NCBI RefSeq assembly: GCF_002291445.1 | Contig: NZ_CP014137.1 | Location: 806,001 to 870,000 of the forward strand | Origin: Brenneria goodwinii | Lineage (GTDB): Bacteria; Pseudomonadota; Gammaproteobacteria; Enterobacterales; Enterobacteriaceae | Length of the DNA: 64,000 nt | Reading direction: 5' to 3' | Part shown: positions 16,454 to 26,389 of the stretch, one piece after another | Layout: each line of letters starts with the position of its first letter | How positions within the stretch are numbered: the first letter of the stretch is position 1 | The notes under the pieces: model-generated | Told to the model about the DNA's origin: nothing | The model's database searches: none | The model's input: the letters and a program-made list of their open reading frames with translations, nothing else | Made by a program: the position numbers and the translations under genes

Positions 16454-17377
16454 ATGCTTAATACATGGGGGAAAATTTCACTCTATGCTCATCCCAGGCA
16501 CTGGTTATTATGGCTTGGGCTGGGAGTTCTGTTTTTGCTGGTTCAGTTGCCCTATCCCGTGCTGGTTAAATTGGGAGGGGGGTTAGGCCGCCTGTCGATG
16601 CGTTTTTTAAAAAGACGGGTGGCGATCGCCAGACGTAACCTGGAACTCTGTTTTCCCGACGACGACGCGCAACAAATCAATGCCAGAGTAACCGATAATT
16701 TTTCCTCCCTTGGCATCGGGCTGCTGGAAACCGGTATGGCGTGGTTCTGGTCCGACAAACGGATAAAAAAGTGGGTTGAGGTTGTCGGGCTGGCGAATTT
16801 GCAGACGGCGGAGAACAAACAGCGCGGGGTGATCGTTATCGGCGTACATTTTATGACGCTTGAACTCCATTTCCGCATTCTGGGACATTGTAAGCCAATG
16901 ACGGTGATGTATCGGCCGCATAACAGCAAAATCATGGAACTGGTGCAAAAGAAGGGGCGTTCAAGATCGGGGAACGAACTGATTAGCCGGAAAAAATTGG
17001 TGGGCATGGTGCACAAATTAAAACGCGGCGGCGTGGTCTGGTTCGCCCCGGATCAGGACTATGGCCCCAAAGGCAGCGTATTTGTGCCCTTTTTGGGCGT
17101 GGAGCGGGCGGCAACCACTAACGGCACGTTTATTATCTCCAAGCTGGCCAGGCCGGAGTTGGTGACCGCGGTGGTGATCCGTAAACCCGGCGGGCAGGGA
17201 TACCAATTGATCATTTCTTCCGGGTTGGAAAATTATCCCTATGACGACAATCTGGCCGCCGCCAGCTATATCAACCGGATTATCGAACGCGAAATCATGA
17301 AAGCCCCCGACCAATATCTTTGGCTGCACCGCCGTTTTAAAACACGTCCAGCGGGCGAGGCATCCTTGTATATTTAA
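16454..17377 (+). CDS. lpxP: Lipid A acyltransferase, LpxP/LpxL type
   Basis: This 307-residue inner-membrane acyltransferase adds a secondary acyl chain to Kdo2-lipid IVA. One N-terminal membrane helix (WLLWLGLGVLFLLVQLPYP) is followed by the cytoplasmic catalytic domain. The HX4E motif is H132-E137 (GVHFMTLEL), and WFAPDQDYGPKG, TNGTFIIS and the ending FKTRPAGEASLYI are present. The ending and the N-terminal region agree better with E. coli LpxP (cold-induced palmitoleoyltransferase) than with LpxL, as far as I can recall those sequences. The ribosome site is weak. It has a single-gene layout ahead of ndvB; both affect the envelope. Confidence 0.85.
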   Translation: MLNTWGKISLYAHPRHWLLWLGLGVLFLLVQLPYPVLVKLGGGLGRLSMRFLKRRVAIARRNLELCFPDDDAQQINARVTDNFSSLGIGLLETGMAWFWSDKRIKKWVEVVGLANLQTAENKQRGVIVIGVHFMTLELHFRILGHCKPMTVMYRPHNSKIMELVQKKGRSRSGNELISRKKLVGMVHKLKRGGVVWFAPDQDYGPKGSVFVPFLGVERAATTNGTFIISKLARPELVTAVVIRKPGGQGYQLIISSGLENYPYDDNLAAASYINRIIEREIMKAPDQYLWLHRRFKTRPAGEASLYI

Positions 17378-17650
17378 TGAGCTGAATAAATACCATGGAT
17401 ATTATGGCGTTACCCAAAACGTTCCGTTCCGCCACGCCATAATCTTTAACGGTCGGGCGTTTTATCGACTACACTTGTCTTCTCTCTACATGCCTTTCTT
17501 AATGTCGCTCCCGACATGAGCGAATACGAATCGTTGACGCATTTCCCATACTAAGTGCCGACATGCCTGCGCCAATAAGGTTTGCCAGTTTTCTGGACGG
17601 TACCTTCAATATCGCCTGCGCGGATTTTACGTTCAGGCTAAAAGGCGATT

Positions 17651-20600
17651 ATGAAAATATTTCCCCGCGCGCTGATCTTTCTGCGTAAAACTCCGCCGAT
17701 CTGGCATGATATTCTGCCGGTAAGAGGCGAACTGTTCGGCATGGAACGCCTGGAACAGCATGGTCGAACGCTTGCCGTCGCTCAGCCTGTTACCCTGTCG
17801 CCGCCCACCGTCATGTCTTTACACCATCGTCTGAATGATAATGCCAAAGTGCTATTGGCCGCTTACCGCGCCAGCGCCGCTGAGTTGGAAAAAGGCGGCA
17901 GCGTGGTGCCGGCCGCGGAGTGGTTATTGGACAACTACCATCTGGTTGCCGCGCAGATTCGGGAAATTCGTGAAGATCTTCCTCCGCGCTATTACCAGCA
18001 GTTGCCTAAATTATCGCAGGGGCCGTTTGTGGGGTATCCCCGGGTATTTGGCCTGGTATGGGCTTTCATCGCTCACACGGACAGCCATGTCGATCCTGAA
18101 GCGTTGCGCCGGTTCATTATGGCCTATCAGGGCGTGCAGCCGCTGACGATAGGGGAACTGTGGGCGGTCGCCATTACCCTGCGCATCGTGCTGATAGAAA
18201 ATCTGCGCCGTCTGGCCGATCAGATGACCGCAGGACGCGAGGCGCGCGCCGAGGCTGAGCTGGCGGCGAATAATCTTTTGCAGGCGGATGACGGACAGGC
18301 CGCCCTGGCGAAAGAGATTGCCCGTCATACCGATGCGCCGCTATCCGAGACGTTCGCGGCGCAGTTGGTGAAGCGGTTACGCGATCAGGATCCCCGCACC
18401 ACTCCCGCGCTGGGGTGGCTGGAACAGCGCTTGAACCAGCAGGGGAGTTCGACGGATGACGTCGTGCAAAAGGCGCAGCAGCGCCTGGGGGTGTCCAACG
18501 TCACCGTGCGCAATATTATTACCAGCATGCGGTTGATTTCCGATATCGACTGGGCGACGTTTTTTGAACGCGTCAGCCTGGTGGATGCGCGCTTGCGGGA
18601 CGACAGCGCATTTGCGCAGATGGATTTCATCACGCGTAATCTCTACCGCAGCGCCATCGAACAACTTGCCCGGCAGGCGACCTGTACCGAACTGGATATC
18701 GCCGAAAAAGCGCTATGGCTGGCGCAAAACGTGCCTGAAGCGATACCTGCCGACGGCCTTGACGATCGCAGACGCGAGCCCGGCTATTACCTGATCGCGG
18801 AGGGGCGGCCGCAGCTTGAAGCGGTCATCGGATTTCGGCCCAGACCATTACTGCGTTTCAACCGCCTGACGCTGCGTCTGGGCGTGGCGGGCTACGCGGG
18901 CGCCATTGGCTTCTTCACCGCGCTGCTGCTTGCCGGCGCGCTATGGGTGTTGTCATCGTTGGCGGTCTCAACCGTCTGGCTGACCATTATTGGTCTTATC
19001 TGCCTGATTCCGTTCTCTGAAGTCGCCACGGCCTGGGTTAACCGGCTGGTGGCCTGGTTGTTCGGCGCCGCGCCGTTGCCCGGGCTGGAATTTCTGCAAG
19101 GGGCGCCGACGCACTGCCGGACGATGGTGGTGATCCCAACTTTACTCTCCAGCGAACGGGATATTCTGCAACAGGTGGAGCAGTTGGAAGTGCATTATCT
19201 GTCCAGCGGGCAGGGGGATATGACCTTTGCTCTGCTGACGGATGGCGTTGACGCCGAAACGGAAACCCTTGCCGGCGATAGCCATATGCTGACGCAGGCA
19301 TCTCTGGCGATACAGCAGCTTAATCGCCGTTATGGCGCCGGGGCGGCCGGCGATCGCTTTTTACTGCTGCATCGCAGAAGGTTGTTCAATCGCAGTGAAA
19401 ACGTGTGGATGGGCTGGGAGCGTAAACGGGGGAAGCTGCATGAGCTTAACCGGTTGTTGCGCGGCGCCGTCGATACCAGTTTTATCCCGGTTGAAGGGCT
19501 TGCCGCGGGCGTTCCGGCCGATGTTCGCTATGTCATTACGCTGGATGCGGATACCCGTCTGCCCAGAGACGCGGCCTTAAAACTGATTGGTAAAATGGCG
19601 CATCCGCTGAACCAGCCGCGCTGGGATGCCAGCGGACAGCGTATCGTCGCCGGTTATGCCATTTTACAGCCCCGTATCACGCCCTCGCTGCCTGCCGGCC
19701 ACGAAGGATCGCTGTACCAGCGTATTTTCTCCGCGCCGGGAGGCATCAACCCTTATGAAGCCTCGGTGTCCGATGTCTATCAGGATCTGTTCGGCGAAGG
19801 CTCCTATACCGGCAAAGGGATTTACGATGTCGATGCCTTTGAACGGGCATTACAGCATCGTATTCCGGAAAACAGTCTGCTGAGCCATGATCTGTTTGAA
19901 GGCATTTATGCCCGTTCGGGCCTGGCGTCGGATGTCGAACTGGTCGAGGCGTTTCCCTCCCGCTACGACGTTATCGTGAAGCGGCAACACCGCTGGACGC
20001 GCGGCGACTGGCAACTGTTGCCGTGGATTCTGGGGCTGGCGCGTACGGACTCAGGCAAAGCGGCGCGGATATCCGCGGTCGGGCGCTGGAAAATGATCGA
20101 CAATTTACGCCGGGCGTTATTGGCGCCCAGCCTGCTATTGATGCTGTTTTCCTGCGGCGTGTTGCCGTTATCGCTGGCGTGGAAAGGCTTTGCCATGGTG
20201 CTGTTGGTGCTGGCGTTTCCGGCCTGCCTGCCCGCACTATGGGATGTGTTTTCCCGCTGCTGGCGGGGGCTGACGGGGCAGCAGCCGTTTAATCAAAGCC
20301 ACCCCTTCAGACACCTGTTCAGCGATCTCAAATTGGCGTTTATGCAGGTTTTCCTCTCGCTGGCGTTTCTCGCCGATCATGGCTGGCGGGCGCTGGACGC
20401 CTTGATTCGCACGCTGATCCGGCTGACCATCACCCGGCGGCGCCTGTTGGAATGGACCACGGCCGCTCAGTCGGGGCGCCGTCCGCGGCTGACGCTGGCG
20501 GGATTTTATTGGCAAATGCTGGGCGGTCTGTTGCTAAGCGCGGCGGTGGCGGGATGCGCGCTGGTGGTCTCGCCGGCAAATTGGCCGCTTTGGCTGCCGC

Positions 20601-23600
20601 TCGCGCTGTTGTGGCTGGCGGCGCCGGCGTTGGCGCTGTGGGTTAGCCGGGTACGTCCGATTTCGCGGCAGGAAAATATTGATGAGTCCAACAAGCTGTC
20701 GTTGCGGCTAACCGCCCGGCGAACCTGGCGCTTTTTTGAAACCTTCGTCACCGAACAGGAACACCACCTGCCGCCGGATAATTTCCAGGAGCAGCCTAAA
20801 CCGGTTATTGCTCACCGAACCTCGCCGACCAATATCGGCCTGTATTTACTCTCCACGGTGGCGGCGCGGGATTTCGGCTGGCTCGGCATCGTCAATGCGA
20901 TCGAGCGTCTGGAAACGACATTGAATACGATGGACCGATTGCAGCGTTTTAAAGGCCATTTCCTTAACTGGTATGACACGCGGGATCTGCAAACGCTGCT
21001 GCCGGCCTATGTCTCTTCCGTTGATAGCGGAAACCTGGCCGGAAACCTGATCGTACTGGCGAATGCCTGCGAGCTATGGCAGGAAGCGCGATGGGAACAA
21101 GATATTCGCGAGCCGTTGGCCGACCACCTTCAACTGATCCGCGAGTCGTTGCCGCTGTATCAGGAAACGCAGGGAGATGCGGTGTTGCTCCAGCGGTTGG
21201 GCAAACTTGACGCCCTGTTGCACAGTAAGCTGTCGCCGGAACGCCTGTTATCGGAATCGGTTCTGCAATTGGATCAGCTGTCGCAGCGGGCGAATACGCT
21301 GTTGCCGCAATGTATTGACGATCCTCTCGCCGACCCGCTTTTCTGGCTGAATGCCACCCGGCTGATGCTGATGGCGCATGCAAAAGAGCAGACCTGTACC
21401 GTCGCCGAGCGCGAAGCGTTGACCCTACGGTTGCAGGCGCTGGCTGTGCGTTCACGCAAGATGGCGATGGAGATGGATTTCGCGTTTCTTATCGATCCGG
21501 AGCGGAAGCTGCTGTCGATCGGCTATTTGATGGCGGAAAATCAGCTTGATGTCAGTTGTTATGACCTGCTGGCGTCTGAGGCCCGGCTCGCCAGTTTGTT
21601 CGCCATCGCCAAAGGCGATGCCAGCACGCGCCACTGGTTTCGCCTGGGGCGCGCGGCGGTGCTGACCGGTCGCGGGGCGGCGCTGATGTCGTGGTCCGGT
21701 TCGATGTTCGAATACCTGATGCCGTCGTTAGTGATGCGCGCGCCGGTGGGGAGCTTGCTGGAGCAGACGACACGCCTGATCGTTGCGCATCAGCAGGCTT
21801 ACGGCCGCGCCCTATCGGTTCCCTGGGGCATTTCCGAATCCGCTTATAACGCCCGTGATATAGATTTCACTTATCAGTATTCGAATTTTGGCGTGCCGGG
21901 TTTGGGATTGAAGCGCGGTCTGGCGGATAATCTGGTGGTGGCGCCTTATGCGACCGGGTTGGCGACCATGATTGATCCGCTCGCCGCCTGCCAAAACTAT
22001 CAACGTCTGGCGGGGATAGGGGCTTCGGGCCGTTATGGCTTCTATGAAGCGCTCGACTTTACCCCTTCGCGTTTGCCGGAAGGGAAAAAGGTGGCCATTG
22101 TCTACAGTTTTATGGCGCACCATCAGGGGATGACGCTGGTCGCTATCGCCAACACCTTGCATGACGGCAATATGCGCAGCCGTTTCCACCGCGAGCCGAT
22201 GATTCAGTCCTGCGAACTGCTGTTGCAGGAAAGCCTGCCCGCGCATGTCGCCATTGCTGAACCGCAGCCGGACGATGTGAAAGCCAGCGGGGAAGAAAAT
22301 CGTAATGAAGCCGCCGCGCTGCGGCGTTTTTCCGCCACGCCCGCCGGAGCGCCAATCACCCATTTACTGTCCAACGGCCGCTATGCGGTGATGCTGACCA
22401 CCACCGGATCCGGCTATAGCCGCTGGCGTGATTTGGCGGTTACCCGCTGGCAGGAAGACGCTACTCGCGATAACTGGGGCAGCTTTGTGCTGTTGCGCGA
22501 TAGTCGCAGCGGCCGGATCTGGTCTGCCGGGGAACAACTTCAGTTAAGTGAATCGGCGGGCAATCTCCCGGCGACGTCCGGTATCATCAGCAGCAAAATC
22601 GGCGTGCCGATGCATCGCTATGATGTGGTTTTCGGCGAGGATCATGCCTCTTTTGTGCGCCACGAACGGACGCTGACCACCCGGCTGGATGTGCTGGTGT
22701 CCGGGGAAAGCGATGGCGAAGTGCGGCGGGTCACCCTGACCAACAGCGGACGGCGGAAGCGGGATATTGAGTTGACCTCCTATGCGGAAATCGTGCTGGC
22801 GCCCCCGGCGGCCGACAGTGCGCATACCGCATTTTCCCGACTGTTCGTGCAGACGGAATATCTGGACGAATTCTCCGCATTGATTGCCACCCGACGGCCC
22901 CGTTCGCCGCATGAACAGCCGGTGTGGGCGGCGCATTTCGTGGTGCTGGAAGGCGCTATCGGCGGCAAAATACAGTATGAGTCGGACCGGGCCCGTTTTA
23001 TCGGCTATGGCAAATCGGTGATGACGTCCGATGCCATTTTAGGCCATCAGCCATTATCCAACACCACCGGAACCGTGCTCGATCCCATCTTTTCACTGCG
23101 ACAGCAGGTGAGTGTCCCGGCGGGCAAAACGATTCGTCTGGCGTTTTGGACCGTGGTTGCCGCCTCCCGTGAAGAATTGATCGATGTGATTGATAAGCAT
23201 CGCGATCGCAGCGCCTATGAGCGTGATAAAACCTTTGCCTGGACCCAGGCTCAGGTGCAGTTGCGCCATCTTGGCGTAAAGGCCGAGGAGGCCGCGGAGT
23301 TTCAGCGTTTGGCGGCCCCGGTGCTGTATGCCGATCCGCGTTTCCGGGCGCCTTCCGAATTGATAGTGAACGGCGCGGGAGTGCAATCCGGCCTGTGGCC
23401 GATGTCCATTTCGGGCGACCTGCCGATCGTGCTGTTACGTATTGATGATATTGACGATATGGCGCAGGTTCACCAGTTATTGCGGGCGCATGAATACTGG
23501 CGCCTGAAGCTGTTGAATGTGGATCTGGTGATCGTTAATGAGCGCTCATCCTCCTATATTCAGGACTTGCAGATCGCCATCGAAACGGCGATCCGCAGCA

Positions 23601-26242
23601 GCCAGTCAAGGCCCAGACTGGGAAGCGCCTCGACGCGCGGCGAGGTCTTTGCGCTACGCGCCGATTTAATGTCGACGGAGTCCAGAGCGCTGTTGCTATC
23701 GGTTGCCCGGGTATCGTTGCTTGCCCGCCGGGGACCGCTCTCTCATCAGTTGGCGTTAATCCCTTATTCGCCTCCCCATGCGCGCCTGCCGCATCTGCTG
23801 AAACCGAGCGTGCCGGACAGAATGCCGCCGCCCGAGGAGCTTGAATTTTTTAACGGTATCGGCGGGTTTGCCCGTCAGGGGCGCGAATATGTCACGCTAC
23901 TGGATGCCGAACACACCACGCCCGCGCCATGGATCAATGTCATTGCCAATCCCACCTTCGGATTTCAGGTGTCGGCGCAGGGCAGCGGATACACCTGGGC
24001 GGAAAACAGTCGTGAAAATCAGCTGACGCCCTGGGGAAACGATGCGGTGGGCGATCCCGGCGGCGAAGCGCTGTACGTGCATGATGATGTCAGCGGCGTA
24101 CTGTGGACGCCGACGGCGTGGCCGATCAATGACGGCGGACGCTACATTGCCCGCCACGGGTTTGGCTATAGCCGCTTTACCCATCATGCCAATGATATCG
24201 AACTGACGTTATTGCAGTTTGTCCCGCTGGCGGATCCGATAAAAATATCCCGTCTGAGTTTGCGCAATACCTCCATGCAGACGCGGCAACTGACGATCAC
24301 AGGCTATGCCGAGTGGGTGCTGGGGGCGTCGCGCAGCGGCAGCGCGCCTTATCTGTTAAACCAGGTGGATACGCAGACGGGAGCGATGCTGGTCAGCAAT
24401 CCCTGGTCCGGCAGTTTCCCCGGCCGCGTCGGTTTTGCCGATCTCTCCGGTTGGCAGTCGTCGTTCACCGCCGACAGAACGGAGTTTCTGGGACGTAACG
24501 GGCATATGCGGGCGCCGGCCGCGTTGGTCGAAGGACGGAGACTGTCAGGCAATACGGCTGCCGGATACGATCCCTGCAGCGCACTACAAACGCGCATCAG
24601 CATGGAACCCGGCGAGCAGGTGGAGATCGTCTGGCTTATCGGTCAGGACGCCAACGTTGAGCAGGCCCGAAACCTGATTGAGAAGTATCGGGAGATCGAC
24701 CTGGAACAGATTCTGAGCGAAGTTGAAGCGCACTGGCAGGCGGTAACCGGCGCGATACAGGTTAAAACGCCGGATCGCGCGATGGATATCATGCTCAATG
24801 GCTGGTTGCTCTATCAGACGCTTTCCTGTCGTATTCAGGCGCGCTGCGGTTTTTATCAGGCGAGCGGAGCCTATGGCTTCCGCGATCAATTGCAGGATGG
24901 CATGGCGTTCACGTTTTCCCGTCCGCAGGAGACGCGGCGCCATCTGCTGCGCGCCGCGGGCCGCCAGTTCGCCGAAGGGGATGTGCAGCACTGGTGGTTG
25001 CCCCATACCGGCGCCGGGGTGAGAACGCATATCTCTGACGATCGCGTCTGGCTGGCCTTTGCGACGGCGACCTACGTGCAGGTCAGTCAGGACGACAGCG
25101 TGCTTGCCGAGCCGATCGGTTTTCTGGACGGGCCGCCCGTCGCGCCGGGCGAACACGATGCCTTCTTTCAACCTATGCCGTCGGCTGAATCCGCCTCGCT
25201 GTTCGAACACTGCGCCCGTGGGTTGGATCAATGCCTGCTGCTGACTGGGGCGAACGGTTTACCGCTTATCGGCGGCGGCGACTGGAACGACGGCATGAAC
25301 CGTGTCGGGGAGGGCGGAAAAGGGGAGAGCGTGTGGCTTGGCTGGCTGCTGATTCGCACTATCGCCATCTTTGCCCCGCTGGCGGATACCCGTGACCCGA
25401 CGCGCGCCTCACGCTGGCGCGCGCATGCCGAATCGGTACGGCTGGCGATTGAACATTCGGCATGGGACGGCGCCTGGTATCGTCGCGCAACCTTTGATGA
25501 CGGCGTGTGGCTTGGCAGCCGCGACAGCGATGAGTGCGCCATTGATGCGATCGCTCAGTCGTGGGCAGTGCTTTCCGGCGCGGCCGACCCCGAACGCGCG
25601 GCGACGGCAATGGCCTCTCTGGAGGAACATCTGATTCGCCGGCAGGACGGTCTGGCTTTGCTGTTCACGCCGCCGTTTGATCGTACCGCGCACGACCCCG
25701 GTTATATCAAAGGCTATCCGCCCGGACTACGCGAAAATGGCGGCCAGTACACCCATGCGGCGATGTGGTCGGTGCTGGCGTTCGCCCAATTGGGGCAGGG
25801 CAATAAGGCCGGGGAGCTGTTTGCCTTGCTTAACCCGATTAATCATGGGTCGACGCCGCAGCAGGTTTCCCGCTACCGGGTTGAGCCGTATGTCATCGCC
25901 GCCGATGTTTATTCCGTGGCGCCGCATGTCGGGCGCGGCGGCTGGACCTGGTATACCGGTTCCGCCGGATGGATGTACCGGTCGGGCATTGAGGGCATTC
26001 TGGGTATCCGCCGGCAAGGCAATCAACTGCTGCTTAATCCGTGCATACCGGATTATTGGCCTGATTTTGAAGCGGAAATCAGGCTGGGAGAGTGCCATTA
26101 TTTTATTCGCGTGGTGAATGATTATCACCGCTGCCGCGGCATTTCGCTGGCGACATTGGATGATGCGCCAATCCCGATTGATGAAGGAAAGGTAAACATT
26201 GAACTGGAAAAGGGCGATCATCATCTGGCGCTGACGTTATAA
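17651..26242 (+). CDS. ndvB: Cyclic beta-1,2-glucan synthase (NdvB/ChvB type)
   Basis: This 2863-residue inner-membrane enzyme makes cyclic beta-1,2-glucan from UDP-glucose. Membrane helices occur near residues 415-480 and again near 820-1010. Between them is a GT84 glycosyltransferase with D632-A-D634 (LDADTRLP), SVSDVYQDLFGEGSYTGKG (in segments) and Q779-HRW782. A glucoamylase-like domain follows (roughly 1250-1600), and the C-terminal third is GH94-like phosphorylase modules, with the catalytic-type GGDWNDGMNRVGEGG at about 2541-2556. The full domain series is intact and the length is normal for this family. ATG 17651 has AAAGGCG upstream. In Brucella, Agrobacterium and Rhizobium this glucan serves osmoadaptation and host interaction. 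An export ABC transporter (NdvA) is not visible nearby. Confidence 0.93.
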   Translation: MKIFPRALIFLRKTPPIWHDILPVRGELFGMERLEQHGRTLAVAQPVTLSPPTVMSLHHRLNDNAKVLLAAYRASAAELEKGGSVVPAAEWLLDNYHLVAAQIREIREDLPPRYYQQLPKLSQGPFVGYPRVFGLVWAFIAHTDSHVDPEALRRFIMAYQGVQPLTIGELWAVAITLRIVLIENLRRLADQMTAGREARAEAELAANNLLQADDGQAALAKEIARHTDAPLSETFAAQLVKRLRDQDPRTTPALGWLEQRLNQQGSSTDDVVQKAQQRLGVSNVTVRNIITSMRLISDIDWATFFERVSLVDARLRDDSAFAQMDFITRNLYRSAIEQLARQATCTELDIAEKALWLAQNVPEAIPADGLDDRRREPGYYLIAEGRPQLEAVIGFRPRPLLRFNRLTLRLGVAGYAGAIGFFTALLLAGALWVLSSLAVSTVWLTIIGLICLIPFSEVATAWVNRLVAWLFGAAPLPGLEFLQGAPTHCRTMVVIPTLLSSERDILQQVEQLEVHYLSSGQGDMTFALLTDGVDAETETLAGDSHMLTQASLAIQQLNRRYGAGAAGDRFLLLHRRRLFNRSENVWMGWERKRGKLHELNRLLRGAVDTSFIPVEGLAAGVPADVRYVITLDADTRLPRDAALKLIGKMAHPLNQPRWDASGQRIVAGYAILQPRITPSLPAGHEGSLYQRIFSAPGGINPYEASVSDVYQDLFGEGSYTGKGIYDVDAFERALQHRIPENSLLSHDLFEGIYARSGLASDVELVEAFPSRYDVIVKRQHRWTRGDWQLLPWILGLARTDSGKAARISAVGRWKMIDNLRRALLAPSLLLMLFSCGVLPLSLAWKGFAMVLLVLAFPACLPALWDVFSRCWRGLTGQQPFNQSHPFRHLFSDLKLAFMQVFLSLAFLADHGWRALDALIRTLIRLTITRRRLLEWTTAAQSGRRPRLTLAGFYWQMLGGLLLSAAVAGCALVVSPANWPLWLPLALLWLAAPALALWVSRVRPISRQENIDESNKLSLRLTARRTWRFFETFVTEQEHHLPPDNFQEQPKPVIAHRTSPTNIGLYLLSTVAARDFGWLGIVNAIERLETTLNTMDRLQRFKGHFLNWYDTRDLQTLLPAYVSSVDSGNLAGNLIVLANACELWQEARWEQDIREPLADHLQLIRESLPLYQETQGDAVLLQRLGKLDALLHSKLSPERLLSESVLQLDQLSQRANTLLPQCIDDPLADPLFWLNATRLMLMAHAKEQTCTVAEREALTLRLQALAVRSRKMAMEMDFAFLIDPERKLLSIGYLMAENQLDVSCYDLLASEARLASLFAIAKGDASTRHWFRLGRAAVLTGRGAALMSWSGSMFEYLMPSLVMRAPVGSLLEQTTRLIVAHQQAYGRALSVPWGISESAYNARDIDFTYQYSNFGVPGLGLKRGLADNLVVAPYATGLATMIDPLAACQNYQRLAGIGASGRYGFYEALDFTPSRLPEGKKVAIVYSFMAHHQGMTLVAIANTLHDGNMRSRFHREPMIQSCELLLQESLPAHVAIAEPQPDDVKASGEENRNEAAALRRFSATPAGAPITHLLSNGRYAVMLTTTGSGYSRWRDLAVTRWQEDATRDNWGSFVLLRDSRSGRIWSAGEQLQLSESAGNLPATSGIISSKIGVPMHRYDVVFGEDHASFVRHERTLTTRLDVLVSGESDGEVRRVTLTNSGRRKRDIELTSYAEIVLAPPAADSAHTAFSRLFVQTEYLDEFSALIATRRPRSPHEQPVWAAHFVVLEGAIGGKIQYESDRARFIGYGKSVMTSDAILGHQPLSNTTGTVLDPIFSLRQQVSVPAGKTIRLAFWTVVAASREELIDVIDKHRDRSAYERDKTFAWTQAQVQLRHLGVKAEEAAEFQRLAAPVLYADPRFRAPSELIVNGAGVQSGLWPMSISGDLPIVLLRIDDIDDMAQVHQLLRAHEYWRLKLLNVDLVIVNERSSSYIQDLQIAIETAIRSSQSRPRLGSASTRGEVFALRADLMSTESRALLLSVARVSLLARRGPLSHQLALIPYSPPHARLPHLLKPSVPDRMPPPEELEFFNGIGGFARQGREYVTLLDAEHTTPAPWINVIANPTFGFQVSAQGSGYTWAENSRENQLTPWGNDAVGDPGGEALYVHDDVSGVLWTPTAWPINDGGRYIARHGFGYSRFTHHANDIELTLLQFVPLADPIKISRLSLRNTSMQTRQLTITGYAEWVLGASRSGSAPYLLNQVDTQTGAMLVSNPWSGSFPGRVGFADLSGWQSSFTADRTEFLGRNGHMRAPAALVEGRRLSGNTAAGYDPCSALQTRISMEPGEQVEIVWLIGQDANVEQARNLIEKYREIDLEQILSEVEAHWQAVTGAIQVKTPDRAMDIMLNGWLLYQTLSCRIQARCGFYQASGAYGFRDQLQDGMAFTFSRPQETRRHLLRAAGRQFAEGDVQHWWLPHTGAGVRTHISDDRVWLAFATATYVQVSQDDSVLAEPIGFLDGPPVAPGEHDAFFQPMPSAESASLFEHCARGLDQCLLLTGANGLPLIGGGDWNDGMNRVGEGGKGESVWLGWLLIRTIAIFAPLADTRDPTRASRWRAHAESVRLAIEHSAWDGAWYRRATFDDGVWLGSRDSDECAIDAIAQSWAVLSGAADPERAATAMASLEEHLIRRQDGLALLFTPPFDRTAHDPGYIKGYPPGLRENGGQYTHAAMWSVLAFAQLGQGNKAGELFALLNPINHGSTPQQVSRYRVEPYVIAADVYSVAPHVGRGGWTWYTGSAGWMYRSGIEGILGIRRQGNQLLLNPCIPDYWPDFEAEIRLGECHYFIRVVNDYHRCRGISLATLDDAPIPIDEGKVNIELEKGDHHLALTL

Positions 26243-26389
26243 AACACGCCGTAGAGCCCGCGCTGGCTGAATGATCAATTATTACATTTCCTGTTCTAAG
26301 CTTTACGCCAGGGTGCGGAATCTCTCGGTATCAATGTAATGTTTGTCTTTATACTGCCAGAGCGATAATACCAGCATAAAGGGAATATT

